64,000 nucleotides of DNA from Cellvibrio sp. KY-GH-1 (GTDB lineage Bacteria > Pseudomonadota > Gammaproteobacteria > Pseudomonadales > Cellvibrionaceae): positions 2,811,501-2,875,500 of the forward strand of contig NZ_CP031728.1 in the NCBI RefSeq assembly GCF_008806975.1, written 5' to 3'. Both the position numbers and the translations under genes were made by a program. Each line of letters begins with the position of its first letter. Position 1 is the stretch's first letter. The notes under the pieces were generated by a model. That model had not been told where the DNA came from, did not search any database, and saw nothing but the letters and a program-made list of their open reading frames with translations. This document shows positions 20,036 through 29,272 of this stretch, one piece after another.

Positions 20036-22076
20036 TCAGTTACCAAAACATTTTGAGCTAGGATCGAACCTGGTATTACCTATGGCGCCCATTGGTAGAC
20101 ATTCACCAGCGCGCTTTAGCTACTCACTCTATTGGGCCACCATCGCCCTGTTCGTTCTCGCCGCCGCAGCGCGCATACTGTGGCTGGGCGAGTACCCGGG
20201 GGGCCTTAATCAAGATGAAGCCTCCTCTGGCTATGATGCCTGGGCACTCTTAAGTGAAGGTATTGACCGCCACGGACTCAGTTGGCCGGTCCACTTTATT
20301 GCCTGGGGCAGCGGCCAAAACGCGCTTTATGCCTACCTGTCCATGCCGTTTATCGCCTTGGGTGGACCCAGTGTTGGGAACCTCAGGCTCGCCGCTGCCT
20401 GCCTGGGCATCATGGGATTATGGATTTTTTGGCGACTGGGTCGTCGGCAGGATCAGCAACTGGCATTTTGGGCACTACTGGTGATAGCGACCAGTCCCTG
20501 GCACCTAATGGCATCGCGCTGGGCGCTGGAGTCCAATGCTGCCCCGCCCGTCGCACTGCTTGCGGTCTATTGCCTGACCAAAGCCAAAGCAGACCTGCGC
20601 TGGCTGGTTGGGGGCTCAGCAGTTCTGGCAAGCGCCGTCTATGCCTACGGTACTGCTTACTTTTTCGCACCGCTGTTTTTACTCTGCGCCTGGATAATTG
20701 TAGCTCGTCAACGCTCAATTCCGTTTACGTGGCTGCTGATCAGCGCTCTTGCCGCCTTTTTTGTCGCCCTACCCATAATGGCGTTTATCCTAAACAACAG
20801 TTTTGGGTCAGGGCATTTAGCGTGGGGCCCAATCACCATTCCAAAGTACCCAAGCGAGGCTCGCTACAGCGGGATGTTTTTACCGCTGGCTGAAAACGGA
20901 TGGAGCCAAATCCCAAAAAATGCCATCGAGGTTTTCCGAATGTTGCTCGGAGCACGTGACGACGGCCTGCCATGGAATGCCGCGCCTCATTGGGGGCCCC
21001 AGCTTTGGGTTTTAACCCCCTTCTTGATGCTGGGTGCTGGCTATGCATTGCGCGCACGCAACCTGACTGACGAACTCATGCTCGCGTGGCTGGTTTGCGC
21101 GCTGCTAACCGCCTGCTGCACCTCAGCCAACATCAATCGCATCAATTTCATTTGGCTACCGTCACTATGGCTATCCGCCCGTGGGTTCTGGTTAGTTAGC
21201 GGATTTACGCTCTGGAATAAAATTGCCCAGTTCAGCCTCTTCGCGGTGGGGACGTTTTTCACTCTCTACTACTTCAACTCCTGGCAAGAGCGGATTACCG
21301 AGAACTTTTTCCCGGGCCTTGGGGAATCGCTCACGGCAATTGCGGCAGAAGCGCCGGCAGATGCCCCGATAACGGTGACCCAGCACAGCGTCTATACCAA
21401 CAGTCTCTACTTCTTACGCCCCAGCCCGAAGGAATATGTGGCTACGGCGATTATCCCCGACCCAACCTCGCCATTTGCCAATGTCGAAGGTTTTGGCCGA
21501 GTCACCTTCGGCATCAACGCGGACCGCATCGTCAATCGCAATTACTGGGTCGCTCACAAATCCGAACTCCATCAATTTTCGCCGCTGGATTTTAATATTA
21601 AGACCTTTGGCTTTTACGCCGCCATTACCCGTAAAGGTCAAGCTGACCGCGTCTGCTATCGCCCGCTGGATTTAAGTGGGTTCTCCGGCAAACAGGATCA
21701 CGGCACCCTCAGCGTAAATAATGAAGTGGGGGCCTACTACGGCGGGCTACCCATTGCTGACCAAAGTTTTTATTCCGGGCTTGGGGTTCATGGCGACAGC
21801 CAGTGGAGCATGGAACTCAACCCTGCGGATGAAATACTCGAAATCGGTATGGGGCTGTCCTCCAGCTCCGGTTGCTCAGACGGGATGACCTTTAAAATTC
21901 TGCTGGATGGCAAACCGGTCTTTAATTCAGGCCACATGCGTCCGGGCGACATCCAGTTCACCAAGGTGCCCATCAGCGCCGCCAGCAAGCTCACTCTCGC
22001 CACCGAAGCCGGCTATCACAACCGCTGCGATCACGGACTCTGGCTGGCACCAACCATCAAGCGCTGCGCCCCCTAA
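20007..22076 (+). CDS. GT39-type membrane glycosyltransferase with C-terminal NPCBM-like domain
   Basis: 689 aa. The N-terminal ~430 residues are polytopic with the early GLNQDEASSGYDAW motif, the DE pair typical of ArnT/PMT-like GT-C glycosyltransferases that use lipid-linked sugars. The last ~150 residues (from about CYRPLDLSGF) look like an NPCBM carbohydrate-binding module: YYGGLPIADQSFYSGLGVHG, VFNSGHM and a terminal DHGLWLAPTI. Starts at 20007 (AAGGA upstream) and 20028 (GGAG upstream) are both plausible. It overlaps the acyltransferase gene. The acceptor is probably a surface polysaccharide; the fusion is noteworthy because NPCBM modules are mostly found on secreted glycosidases. Confidence 0.85.
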   Translation: MNWWSSAMTNQLPKHFELGSNLVLPMAPIGRHSPARFSYSLYWATIALFVLAAAARILWLGEYPGGLNQDEASSGYDAWALLSEGIDRHGLSWPVHFIAWGSGQNALYAYLSMPFIALGGPSVGNLRLAAACLGIMGLWIFWRLGRRQDQQLAFWALLVIATSPWHLMASRWALESNAAPPVALLAVYCLTKAKADLRWLVGGSAVLASAVYAYGTAYFFAPLFLLCAWIIVARQRSIPFTWLLISALAAFFVALPIMAFILNNSFGSGHLAWGPITIPKYPSEARYSGMFLPLAENGWSQIPKNAIEVFRMLLGARDDGLPWNAAPHWGPQLWVLTPFLMLGAGYALRARNLTDELMLAWLVCALLTACCTSANINRINFIWLPSLWLSARGFWLVSGFTLWNKIAQFSLFAVGTFFTLYYFNSWQERITENFFPGLGESLTAIAAEAPADAPITVTQHSVYTNSLYFLRPSPKEYVATAIIPDPTSPFANVEGFGRVTFGINADRIVNRNYWVAHKSELHQFSPLDFNIKTFGFYAAITRKGQADRVCYRPLDLSGFSGKQDHGTLSVNNEVGAYYGGLPIADQSFYSGLGVHGDSQWSMELNPADEILEIGMGLSSSSGCSDGMTFKILLDGKPVFNSGHMRPGDIQFTKVPISAASKLTLATEAGYHNRCDHGLWLAPTIKRCAP

Positions 22077-22123
22077 AAACAGAATCACGGGGCAAGGATC
22101 GCCCCGCCTGCAACCAAACCGGC

Positions 22124-22129
22124 TATAAT
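22124..22129 (+). promoter_or_regulatory. Possible -10 box for ychF
   Basis: A perfect TATAAT lies 77 bp before the ychF start, but the expected -35 position reads GCCCCG, a poor match, so the call rests on the -10 alone. A GC-rich imperfect hairpin (GCCGCCC-ttttt-GGGCAGC) follows in the leader. Confidence 0.35.
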
Positions 22130-22205
22130 GCCGCCCTTTTTCGGGCAGCGTTGCGCCGCCCACGTTTTTGTCCCCGGCAACCTAATCACTCAAAGAGACA
22201 TCACC

Positions 22206-23297
22206 ATGGGTTTTAACTGCGGCATCGTCGGCCTGCCCAACGTCGGCAAATCAACACTGTTCAATGCACTGACCAACGCCGGCATCAGCGCCGAAAACTT
22301 CCCGTTCTGCACCATTGAACCCAATGCCGGTATCGTAACCGTACCCGATCCACGCCAGGACAAACTCGCCGAAATCGTAAAACCCGAGCGTGTCATCGCC
22401 ACCACTATGGAATTTATCGACATCGCCGGTATTGTCGCCGGTGCATCAAAAGGTGAAGGCCTCGGCAACAAATTCCTCGCCAACATCCGCGAGACAGATG
22501 CTATCGCCCACGTTGTACGCTGCTTCGACGACGACAACGTCATTCACGTTGCCAACGGTGTAAACCCGGCTGCCGATATCGAAGTCATCAACACCGAACT
22601 CGCACTTGCCGATCTGGAAGCGGTAGACAAAGCCATCAACCGCTACGCCAAATCCGCAAAAGGCGGCGACAAACACGCTATCGCCATTAAAGCGCTGTTG
22701 GAAAAAATCCAACCGCATTTGGATCAAGCCAAACCATTGCGCTCCTTCCCGCTCGACAAAGAAGAAAAAGCACTGTTGAAAGAAATCAACCTGCTCACCC
22801 TCAAGCCGACCATGTACATCGCCAACGTCTCGGAAGACGGTTTTGAAAATAATCCGCATCTCGATGTAGTTCGCAAAATTGCCGAAGAAGAAAAGTCGAT
22901 CGTGGTACCGATTTGCAACAAGTTAGAAGCTGACATCGCCGAACTCGAAGGCGACGACAAAAAAGAATTTCTCGATGAAATGGGCATGGAAGAACCCGGT
23001 TTGAACCGCGTTATCCGCGCCGGCTATCAACTACTCGGACTGCAAACCTATTTCACCGCCGGCGTAAAAGAAGTCCGCGCCTGGACCATCCCGGTAGGTG
23101 CAACCGCTCCGCAAGCGGCCGGCGTAATTCACACCGATTTCGAAAAAGGTTTTATCCGCGCCGAAACTATCGCCTACGAAGACTTCGTCCAATACAACGG
23201 CGAACAAGGCGCAAAGAATGCCGGAAAATCACGCAAAGAAGGCAAGGAATACGTCGTACGCGATGGCGACGTAATGCACTTCTTGTTTAACGTCTAG
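22206..23297 (+). CDS. ychF: Redox-regulated ATPase/GTPase YchF (OLA1 family)
   Basis: 363 aa from ATG at 22206 ([17 protein letters not shown]). An in-frame ATG at 22128 would add a non-conserved extension. An Obg-related P-loop ATPase that binds ribosomes and is linked to stress responses. The P-loop GLPNVGKST, the [20 protein letters not shown] segment, the YchF-type altered G4 (IANVSED) and the C-terminal TGS domain (about 275-363) are present. It closes the conserved cluster; its terminator is the last chromosomal feature before the genomic island. Confidence 0.97.
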   Translation: MGFNCGIVGLPNVGKSTLFNALTNAGISAENFPFCTIEPNAGIVTVPDPRQDKLAEIVKPERVIATTMEFIDIAGIVAGASKGEGLGNKFLANIRETDAIAHVVRCFDDDNVIHVANGVNPAADIEVINTELALADLEAVDKAINRYAKSAKGGDKHAIAIKALLEKIQPHLDQAKPLRSFPLDKEEKALLKEINLLTLKPTMYIANVSEDGFENNPHLDVVRKIAEEEKSIVVPICNKLEADIAELEGDDKKEFLDEMGMEEPGLNRVIRAGYQLLGLQTYFTAGVKEVRAWTIPVGATAPQAAGVIHTDFEKGFIRAETIAYEDFVQYNGEQGAKNAGKSRKEGKEYVVRDGDVMHFLFNV

Positions 23298-23356
23298 TCC
23301 AAATATAGCATTTCACTAGATTCCCCAAGATTTCAAAAATCGCCAAAAACAAACTT

Positions 23357-23382
23357 AAGCCACTGATTTTAGTGGCTTTTTT
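23357..23382 (+). terminator. Rho-independent terminator after ychF
   Basis: Stem AAGCCACT / AGTGGCTT with a GATTTT loop, followed by a T-run into TTTTTTATTT. It ends ychF about 60 bp after the stop and lies just outside the proposed left boundary of the island. Confidence 0.85.
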
Positions 23383-23438
23383 ATTTCATTAGGTTTCAGA
23401 TGATTTCCGGTGCATTCAATAAATTTGTGACTACACAA

Positions 23439-23452
23439 GTGTATACAGCGGT
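23439..23452 (+). other. Candidate left attachment site (attL)
   Basis: GTGTATACAG followed by CGGT, 60 bp upstream of the integrase ATG and after the ychF terminator. It matches 13 of 14 positions at 60092-60105. A GTGACTACA word also lies 12 bp before this copy and just after the right copy. No tRNA is at the junction. The match is short, so chance is not excluded. Confidence 0.4.
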
Positions 23453-23511
23453 TGGAACAATCCAAAAAAAGTGTATATGATCAATACATAGTCACTTTTC
23501 AGGATTGCACC

Positions 23512-24690
23512 ATGCTCACCGATGCTCACTGCCGCAATGCCAAGCCGAGAGAAAAACTCTACCGCCTGAATGACTTCAAGGGGCTCTACCTCGAAGTAAA
23601 ACCTAATGGTGTAAAAGCCTGGCGCCACCGCTTCAAAGTAAACGAAAAAGCCTCATGGCTTGCGCTCGGAGACTACCCCAGCGTTAGCCTTGCAGAAGCA
23701 AGAGAAAAATCCGAAGAAGCCCGCAAGCTCGTTAAAACAGGAATCAACCCTGTACAAGATCGAGTGATCCAGCGCATCAAGCGCACGCAAGATGCGAGCA
23801 ACACCTTTGAAAGCATCGCCCGAGAATGGATTACCCTGCGCGACTGGGAAGACATCACCAAAGCGCGCCGACTGGACATGCTTGAGCGAGTGGTATTTCC
23901 AAGCATCGGTAAATTACCTGTCAGAGATATAACTCCTGCTCATGTATTAGATATTCTGACCAAAACCCATAAGCGCGGAGCTCCTAGCGTCGCAGCCGAA
24001 GCCAAGCGCACCATGTCCAGCATTTTTGAACTTGCCGTAGCAACACTGAGGGCAGACATGGACCCGGTATGGCCAGTTAGAAAATCGCTGCCTGCCAATA
24101 AAACCCAACACAAAACTGCACTCACTCACGAACAAATAGGCAAGCTGCTTAATGATTTTGATAATCACCGCTGCACGTTTCAGGTGAACTATTGCATGCA
24201 GTTAATGTGGTGGACCCTATGCAGACCAAGCGAGGCAGCAGAGGCAGAATGGAGCGAAATAGATTTTGAAAAGGCATTGTGGAAAATTCCTGCGGAAAGA
24301 ATGAAAGCGCGGCGAGAGCACATCATTCCCCTACCCGATCAAGCCATACAAATGCTGCGCGTACTTCACGGGCTAACAGGGCAGCGCAAACATCTATTTC
24401 CTGGTCGCGATGATCGCAATGCACCAATGTCTGCCGCGTCGCTTCGCCAAGCGCTTAATAAACTTAAATGGGGCGGAACCTTTAGCCCACATGCCACACG
24501 CACAACGGGTAGCACACGCCTCAACGAAATTGGCTATCGACCCGATGCGATTGAAGCCCAACTCGCGCATGCAGATCCCAATGGGGTGCGCCGCAGCTAC
24601 AATCATGCAACTTATTTGGATGAGCGCAGAGAAATGATGCAAGCTTGGGCCAATAAACTCGAACAGTGGAAAAAGGAAACTGATAAATGA
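23512..24690 (+). CDS. P4-type tyrosine integrase with DUF4102 arm-binding domain
   Basis: 392 aa from ATG at 23512 (MLTDAHCRNAKPREKLYRL), the typical beginning of P4-like integrases; the frame also opens from TTG 23452, which would include the att candidate. The N-terminal DUF4102 domain (about 1-90) has GLYLEVKPNGVKAWRHRF. The catalytic domain has Arg in LCRPSEAAEAEW, HATR as the HxxR box, LAH, and the nucleophile Tyr in RRSYNHATY. All catalytic residues are present, so it looks functional. It marks the left end of the island. The following gene overlaps its stop by 4 bp. Confidence 0.93.
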   Translation: MLTDAHCRNAKPREKLYRLNDFKGLYLEVKPNGVKAWRHRFKVNEKASWLALGDYPSVSLAEAREKSEEARKLVKTGINPVQDRVIQRIKRTQDASNTFESIAREWITLRDWEDITKARRLDMLERVVFPSIGKLPVRDITPAHVLDILTKTHKRGAPSVAAEAKRTMSSIFELAVATLRADMDPVWPVRKSLPANKTQHKTALTHEQIGKLLNDFDNHRCTFQVNYCMQLMWWTLCRPSEAAEAEWSEIDFEKALWKIPAERMKARREHIIPLPDQAIQMLRVLHGLTGQRKHLFPGRDDRNAPMSAASLRQALNKLKWGGTFSPHATRTTGSTRLNEIGYRPDAIEAQLAHADPNGVRRSYNHATYLDERREMMQAWANKLEQWKKETDK

Positions 24691-25448
24691 GCCGTGATAA
24701 GGAGATCTATTATCCTGACGACCCAGAAGGAAGAGCCGCGTTCAGGCAACACCTTGTGAACAGCATTCTTGAATCGAAAGAACTCAGAAAACACCCTACT
24801 GAATTGCAAGAAAAGTTTCTTTTCATGCTAAGCAATGGCTGGAGAACAAAAAATCTAGCAGTCGAGAGAGACCGCAGACGATCTATTGAAAAAGTAGGAA
24901 CTGACGCGAGGCGTTTGCAACACGCCATTGAAACACTACAAGAAAAGGATCGAAAAGCACTTGATTACGAGCATAATGACGCCCCACTATCGGAACTATT
25001 GCTCGCACTAACCAAGCTCAAAGAAAAATCAGAAGCACTTGCCAATGCGATACAAGGGGAACATGAGGAAATCAGAAAAATCCAAGATGACCTCAATGCA
25101 GTCGGTATTGTCAACACTCTTCAAATGTTCGGCATACCCTGCGCAAGCAGAAATGATCATCCCAACAAAAAAGAAGCCCCTCAAGAATCAGTCAATCAAA
25201 AAAATACCAAAAAAGAGTTATTACCACAAATCCATAAATACACATCCACCAGTATGCGATGTGTAATGTTGGCACTTTTGGATGCAGGCGAAGAAAAGCT
25301 CAGCTGGACAACGACTAATACCATTATAAAACGCGGGAAAACTCTAAAAAATGAAGCTAATGCCGCAACACTAGAAACCAAAGCGTCAGAACTATATTTC
25401 CTGGTAGACCCTTTTTGGAAGCACGTAAAGATTGAAAAAAATGATTGA
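24687..25448 (+). CDS. Unrecognised 253-aa protein translationally coupled to the integrase
   Basis: The ATG overlaps the integrase stop (24687-24690), so the two are almost certainly cotranscribed. The protein is hydrophilic, with a coiled-coil-like helical stretch (about 75-150, KDRKAL...LKEKSEALANAIQ), a Lys/Glu/Asn-rich linker and a mixed C-terminus. There is no signal peptide, membrane segment or enzyme motif. It may be an integrase accessory or a directionality/regulatory protein, but nothing in the sequence proves this. It converges with the ABC-3C ATPase gene across a 149-bp gap that holds only a small GCACAA-aga-TTGTGC hairpin at 25471-25485. Confidence 0.7.
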   Translation: MSRDKEIYYPDDPEGRAAFRQHLVNSILESKELRKHPTELQEKFLFMLSNGWRTKNLAVERDRRRSIEKVGTDARRLQHAIETLQEKDRKALDYEHNDAPLSELLLALTKLKEKSEALANAIQGEHEEIRKIQDDLNAVGIVNTLQMFGIPCASRNDHPNKKEAPQESVNQKNTKKELLPQIHKYTSTSMRCVMLALLDAGEEKLSWTTTNTIIKRGKTLKNEANAATLETKASELYFLVDPFWKHVKIEKND

Positions 25449-25597
25449 GATTGGAGCAAGGCATTTATATGCACAAAGATTGTGCGCTCGCGTAACCTAA
25501 AATTCATATTCTGGGCACACCACTTGACCACATGCATAACAATCAGCGCTAAGTCTTTAGTTTAGTGCCTAAGCAGATGACTATCCGCTTTGACCAA

Positions 25598-27628
25598 TTA
25601 AAAATTATCCTTACCAAATTCTGGAACCGGCTCAATCAATCCACGAGAACGCCATCTATTACCATTGACAAGTGAGTCAAACTCAACTCCATTTGCCAAT
25701 TTAAGATTGTCAGCATGATCTGTTACGATAATTTGGGGAGAAAAGCCATGCTCCCTAATTGACTCTTCGCAATAGACCGAGAGTTGGCTAAATAGGTTTT
25801 CTACAGCATTAATATCGTCATCCGTTTTCTGGCTGTCGTTATCTCTATGCTCAAGCTGATTAATCAATCGCTTGTCGAATTTATCGGACGTATCCATTTT
25901 AAAGCTTGGAAAATAAACTTGTGTGGGCTGATCCAGAAACAAGATCGAAGGAATTGCACAACGCTCTCCCAAAGAGGCAAAATATTTGTGTAATGCCAAA
26001 AATAAAGTCACATGGCAATATAACCAATTAGCGCCACTCCCCATAGATCTCAGGAATATTTTTTCTCCCTTAGGATTTAAATGGTACAAATCAAAGGTTT
26101 CAAAAGAAAAATGTAAATTGACGGGCTTGTAGCTGGCCTCAAATTCAAAATTTTTCCCAATTTCTTGCATATAGCCATTTACTATTTCATCCGCCTTAAG
26201 CAAACCATCCTTATAGTTGTAGGACATAAGCCGTTGTTCGATTTTCCTCAATTCGGAAGTTATTTTTTCATGCCGAAGATTGACCTCTGTGTCACTAGCA
26301 AAGTTGATCGAATCAATTAATACTTCCAGTTTTGCTTTTACTTGTAAAATCAATTCATAAAGATTTTTCTTTTCAGCCAATTGTTTTTCAGCTTTTTCAA
26401 GATCAACTATTTGAGATTTTATTTTTAAAATATCCTGTGATAGTTCTGTTGTTTCATGCTTTAATTTTACCAGCTCAGAGTCAAACTTAGCTCTTATTGG
26501 CTTTGCTTGTTTTAAGTTAGATGAAAGCTTAATGATTGCATCTTGAAGCTGACGGGCATTTTCCTGTAACTCTTCATGCTCTGTGTGACAGAAAGGGCAA
26601 ACAGACTTGCCTACACTGATCGTTCTGTTCTGTTCAAAGCCGACTCCATTCGCTACAAAGCGTTCTTCTTCACTAATATTGCGCTGAATAGATGCACCTT
26701 GTCGCTGTAATTTTCGCAACTGGTGTGTTTTTGCTGCAAGCTCCTGTTGTAGGGCAATATGGCGCTGTACGGATGCGCTGGAAAGTGGCTCAATATTTTC
26801 CGGCTTTATAATATTATTCAATCTATCCTTGGCATCTTGAGGATGGCGTAAAATTTCCGACAATGACACGGGAGGGTTTTCAAAACCCATAGCTGAATAC
26901 AACTGTAGAAGAAGCGGTTCAATTTTTTGTTTTTGACTTTCTGCGAGCTTCGAATTGGCTTCTTTTTCTCTTTTCACTCTTCCCAGCTCTATTAATAACT
27001 GTTCTTTTTCTTGCGACAAATGAAAGAACTTCTGATCGACCAGTCCAAGAAAAATTTTGCTGTGATCGATTGCTTGGTCTCGCTTTGCTTTTTCATCGAA
27101 ACGGTAAAAAAGCGCATGTTTATTTGCTACCAAATTTTGATGCTGAAGCATGAATGAAGCAAAACTACGAATTGATGGAGTTGGTGATTTTGCATTGTTC
27201 TTACGATACTCTTTTGCAGCCAGCGACTCATCCACATCATCTATGTCTAAAAACAAGTCTCTGACTATTTTTTTGAAGTCATCAAGTGGTCTGAAATGCG
27301 TTGCAACAAAATATTCAAGGTTGATTTTTGCTGGATCATAGCTCTCTTCTCTGCGAAAAAATGCCTTTCCATTGTCTGGTAATCGTCCAATAACAATATC
27401 CTTACCATCCACATTAATATAGACATAATAAAGAGCAGCACTTTCTGTTATTACACCAACAGGCACAGTGTATTCACTACTACCGAAGCAATAGTCGAAA
27501 ATTTCTATCAATGCACTTTTGCCCGTCGACGATTTTCCTGTAACGACATTCAGTCCTTGCTGAAATCTAACAGGATGGACGCCCCCTGATTTGTCAATTA
27601 CACCTAGCTCATAAATAAATGTTTTCAT
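25598..27628 (-). CDS. ABC-3C system ATPase (DUF3732 family), SMC/Rad50-like
   Basis: 676 aa. Walker A GKSSTGKS (31-38) is followed by the long inter-lobe coiled coil typical of Rad50-type ABC ATPases, with a CPFC hook-like motif near residue 343. The C-terminal lobe has a MGSGANWLYCHVTLF signature-like helix and Walker B FLDQPTQ near 563, where the usual catalytic Glu is Gln, as in DUF3732 proteins. This is the ATPase of the three-component ABC conflict systems described by comparative genomics. It is last in a leftward run; its start overlaps the middle component by 4 bp. It probably senses DNA or a phage structure and controls the effector. Confidence 0.88.
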   Translation of the reverse strand: MKTFIYELGVIDKSGGVHPVRFQQGLNVVTGKSSTGKSALIEIFDYCFGSSEYTVPVGVITESAALYYVYINVDGKDIVIGRLPDNGKAFFRREESYDPAKINLEYFVATHFRPLDDFKKIVRDLFLDIDDVDESLAAKEYRKNNAKSPTPSIRSFASFMLQHQNLVANKHALFYRFDEKAKRDQAIDHSKIFLGLVDQKFFHLSQEKEQLLIELGRVKREKEANSKLAESQKQKIEPLLLQLYSAMGFENPPVSLSEILRHPQDAKDRLNNIIKPENIEPLSSASVQRHIALQQELAAKTHQLRKLQRQGASIQRNISEEERFVANGVGFEQNRTISVGKSVCPFCHTEHEELQENARQLQDAIIKLSSNLKQAKPIRAKFDSELVKLKHETTELSQDILKIKSQIVDLEKAEKQLAEKKNLYELILQVKAKLEVLIDSINFASDTEVNLRHEKITSELRKIEQRLMSYNYKDGLLKADEIVNGYMQEIGKNFEFEASYKPVNLHFSFETFDLYHLNPKGEKIFLRSMGSGANWLYCHVTLFLALHKYFASLGERCAIPSILFLDQPTQVYFPSFKMDTSDKFDKRLINQLEHRDNDSQKTDDDINAVENLFSQLSVYCEESIREHGFSPQIIVTDHADNLKLANGVEFDSLVNGNRWRSRGLIEPVPEFGKDNF

Positions 27629-28089
27629 CGCGGCGTCACTCCTAACAGCGCATATACTTCAATTACAGATAAATTACTAAATATTTTTCCTAAATTTTTC
27701 GCGCTTTTCTGTTCAACAAATTTAATTTCATCTGGATTTTCGACAGAAATGGCTAATGAGTCGGAGTTGATAATTATCCAATCGTTAATTAAGCAATACT
27801 GTAAACTTTGATCGGTTAATTGCTTAAAGCTATCTATTCTTTCCTGTAAGTCATAAAGCGGAATTTTATCTGAAAATATCGTCCATATCGTACTACCTCC
27901 ATTATTTTTGAAAACCGCTCTTTCAATTTTTTCTTTATATACAGGATGGCTACACAATGGGATAACCAGCTGCGAAAGCAGTAGGTTTCTTTCAACGCCT
28001 TGTAAATTTAAATAAAATGATGCTAGAAATTCACCATATTTGAAGGGGTTATATTCCGTTTGGTAAATGGCATCAACTAAGCTCGTCAT
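27625..28089 (-). CDS. ABC-3C system middle component
   Basis: 154 aa. It matches the small helical middle component that always sits between the effector and ATPase genes in ABC-3C systems. The C-terminal pattern SAKNLGKIFSNLSVIEVYALLGVTP is the family's most recognisable part, a winged-helix-like end. It overlaps the effector gene by 17 bp and the ATPase gene by 4 bp, so the three are coupled. The expected role is linking ATPase state to effector activity; this is inferred from the family, not shown by motifs. Confidence 0.85.
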   Translation of the reverse strand: MTSLVDAIYQTEYNPFKYGEFLASFYLNLQGVERNLLLSQLVIPLCSHPVYKEKIERAVFKNNGGSTIWTIFSDKIPLYDLQERIDSFKQLTDQSLQYCLINDWIIINSDSLAISVENPDEIKFVEQKSAKNLGKIFSNLSVIEVYALLGVTPR

Positions 28090-29218
28090 TATTCACTCTC
28101 CATTGTAAATTTTTACCTTCACTATCCATCGCGTCATGAATTAAGCCATTTTTAAATACGTAATCAGGATTCTCATAACCCTCTATGCCAAAAGGCTGCT
28201 CATTTATTACTTCGTCATAGAGATCCTTAGATCTGCTAATAACGTCTCCAGTTTTACGGCTAATTGTGGCGTACTTTCTTTTGAAATTTCTCGTTAATTG
28301 ATCTTGATAACGCGCAGCTGTATTTCGAAACTGAGGGTAGCCATGTAGCTCCTCGCGAAGGGAGTTATGTAGCTCAAGCCAGTTGCCAACGGCTTCAGGC
28401 AAAGCATCTGCATATTGAATGGCATGAATTTTTTGGACGAATAATGCGTCGCTATGCGTGTCCAGTTCTTCTTGGGTCGCGTCCCTTAGCTCGAAGGAGG
28501 GAATGGTAAATAGCCGTGGACGAAACTGAGCGGTTAAGGCTTCGCGTTTTTGGTCAAACTCCATTTTGGTAATTACCCAACTATTTGGAGTAGCTTTCTC
28601 GTAAATGAATCCTATTAAAGCCTCCGCATAAGCTTGCTGATTTGATTTAGGAATAGATCCATCAAGTGATAGGAAGAATTTTTTTCGTAGTTCACCCTCG
28701 TTATCTGCTTCTAGGTGAAGAATGACTTTTGCAAGAATACATTTTAGACGACTAATATCCGAGTCCATTACGGCCTTTTGTAGTTTTACTATTTCCGATG
28801 GCTCTTTGGCATTAATCTCTTCAGGTTTACGTTCCGCGTAAATTTCTTGTAGAGTTTGTAATCTTTGGTCCGTAGATTGAACATTCCAATCTTTAAGCTT
28901 TGTCGTTGAGCCAAAAGATTGTGTTGAGTACAGCACTAATGCGCCATAGCCTTCATGTTGAAACTCAGAAGCAAGCCAATTTTTAAGTGTATTCCATAAA
29001 TTGATATGATTATCAGTTAACGTCCCTGCATACTTTTTTACTTCTGTCTGTTTTGCTTGAGATAGGTCTTGTCCTGTTATACTGATATCGCCATCTTTTT
29101 CAAACCAAATTGATTGGCCATCTTGGAGTAAAAAAGATTGATTCATGCCAATTAAAACTTGGTAGTGAAAGGCCAGTGCTGTCGCTAATGCTGCGTTTTT
29201 TGGGTGACCACCGCTCAT
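28073..29218 (-). CDS. ABC-3C effector: PD-(D/E)XK nuclease-like domain plus ABC-3C C-terminal domain
   Basis: 381 aa. The N-terminal ~130 residues resemble the DUF4297/Cap4-type restriction-endonuclease fold: FEKDGDISI then QTEVKKYAG gives an acidic residue followed by E-x-K. The C-terminal part is the ABC-3C C-terminal domain, with the family-like ending FGIEGYENPDYVFKNGLIHDAMD. In known family logic the N-terminus is the toxic effector and the C-terminus docks with the middle component. It leads the three overlapping ABC-3C genes and begins 54 bp after the RelE-UvrD gene. Confidence 0.82.
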   Translation of the reverse strand: MSGGHPKNAALATALAFHYQVLIGMNQSFLLQDGQSIWFEKDGDISITGQDLSQAKQTEVKKYAGTLTDNHINLWNTLKNWLASEFQHEGYGALVLYSTQSFGSTTKLKDWNVQSTDQRLQTLQEIYAERKPEEINAKEPSEIVKLQKAVMDSDISRLKCILAKVILHLEADNEGELRKKFFLSLDGSIPKSNQQAYAEALIGFIYEKATPNSWVITKMEFDQKREALTAQFRPRLFTIPSFELRDATQEELDTHSDALFVQKIHAIQYADALPEAVGNWLELHNSLREELHGYPQFRNTAARYQDQLTRNFKRKYATISRKTGDVISRSKDLYDEVINEQPFGIEGYENPDYVFKNGLIHDAMDSEGKNLQWRVNNDELS

Positions 29219-29272
29219 ATTTCCTCTTTTTATACTTGTACCTTGAGATTTTAATCCACGTCAATTTGGCTT

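Noticed and set aside
23452..23511. TTG-initiated 20-residue extension of the left integrase
   Set aside because: Family members begin at the MLTD motif, and the extension runs into the candidate att site.
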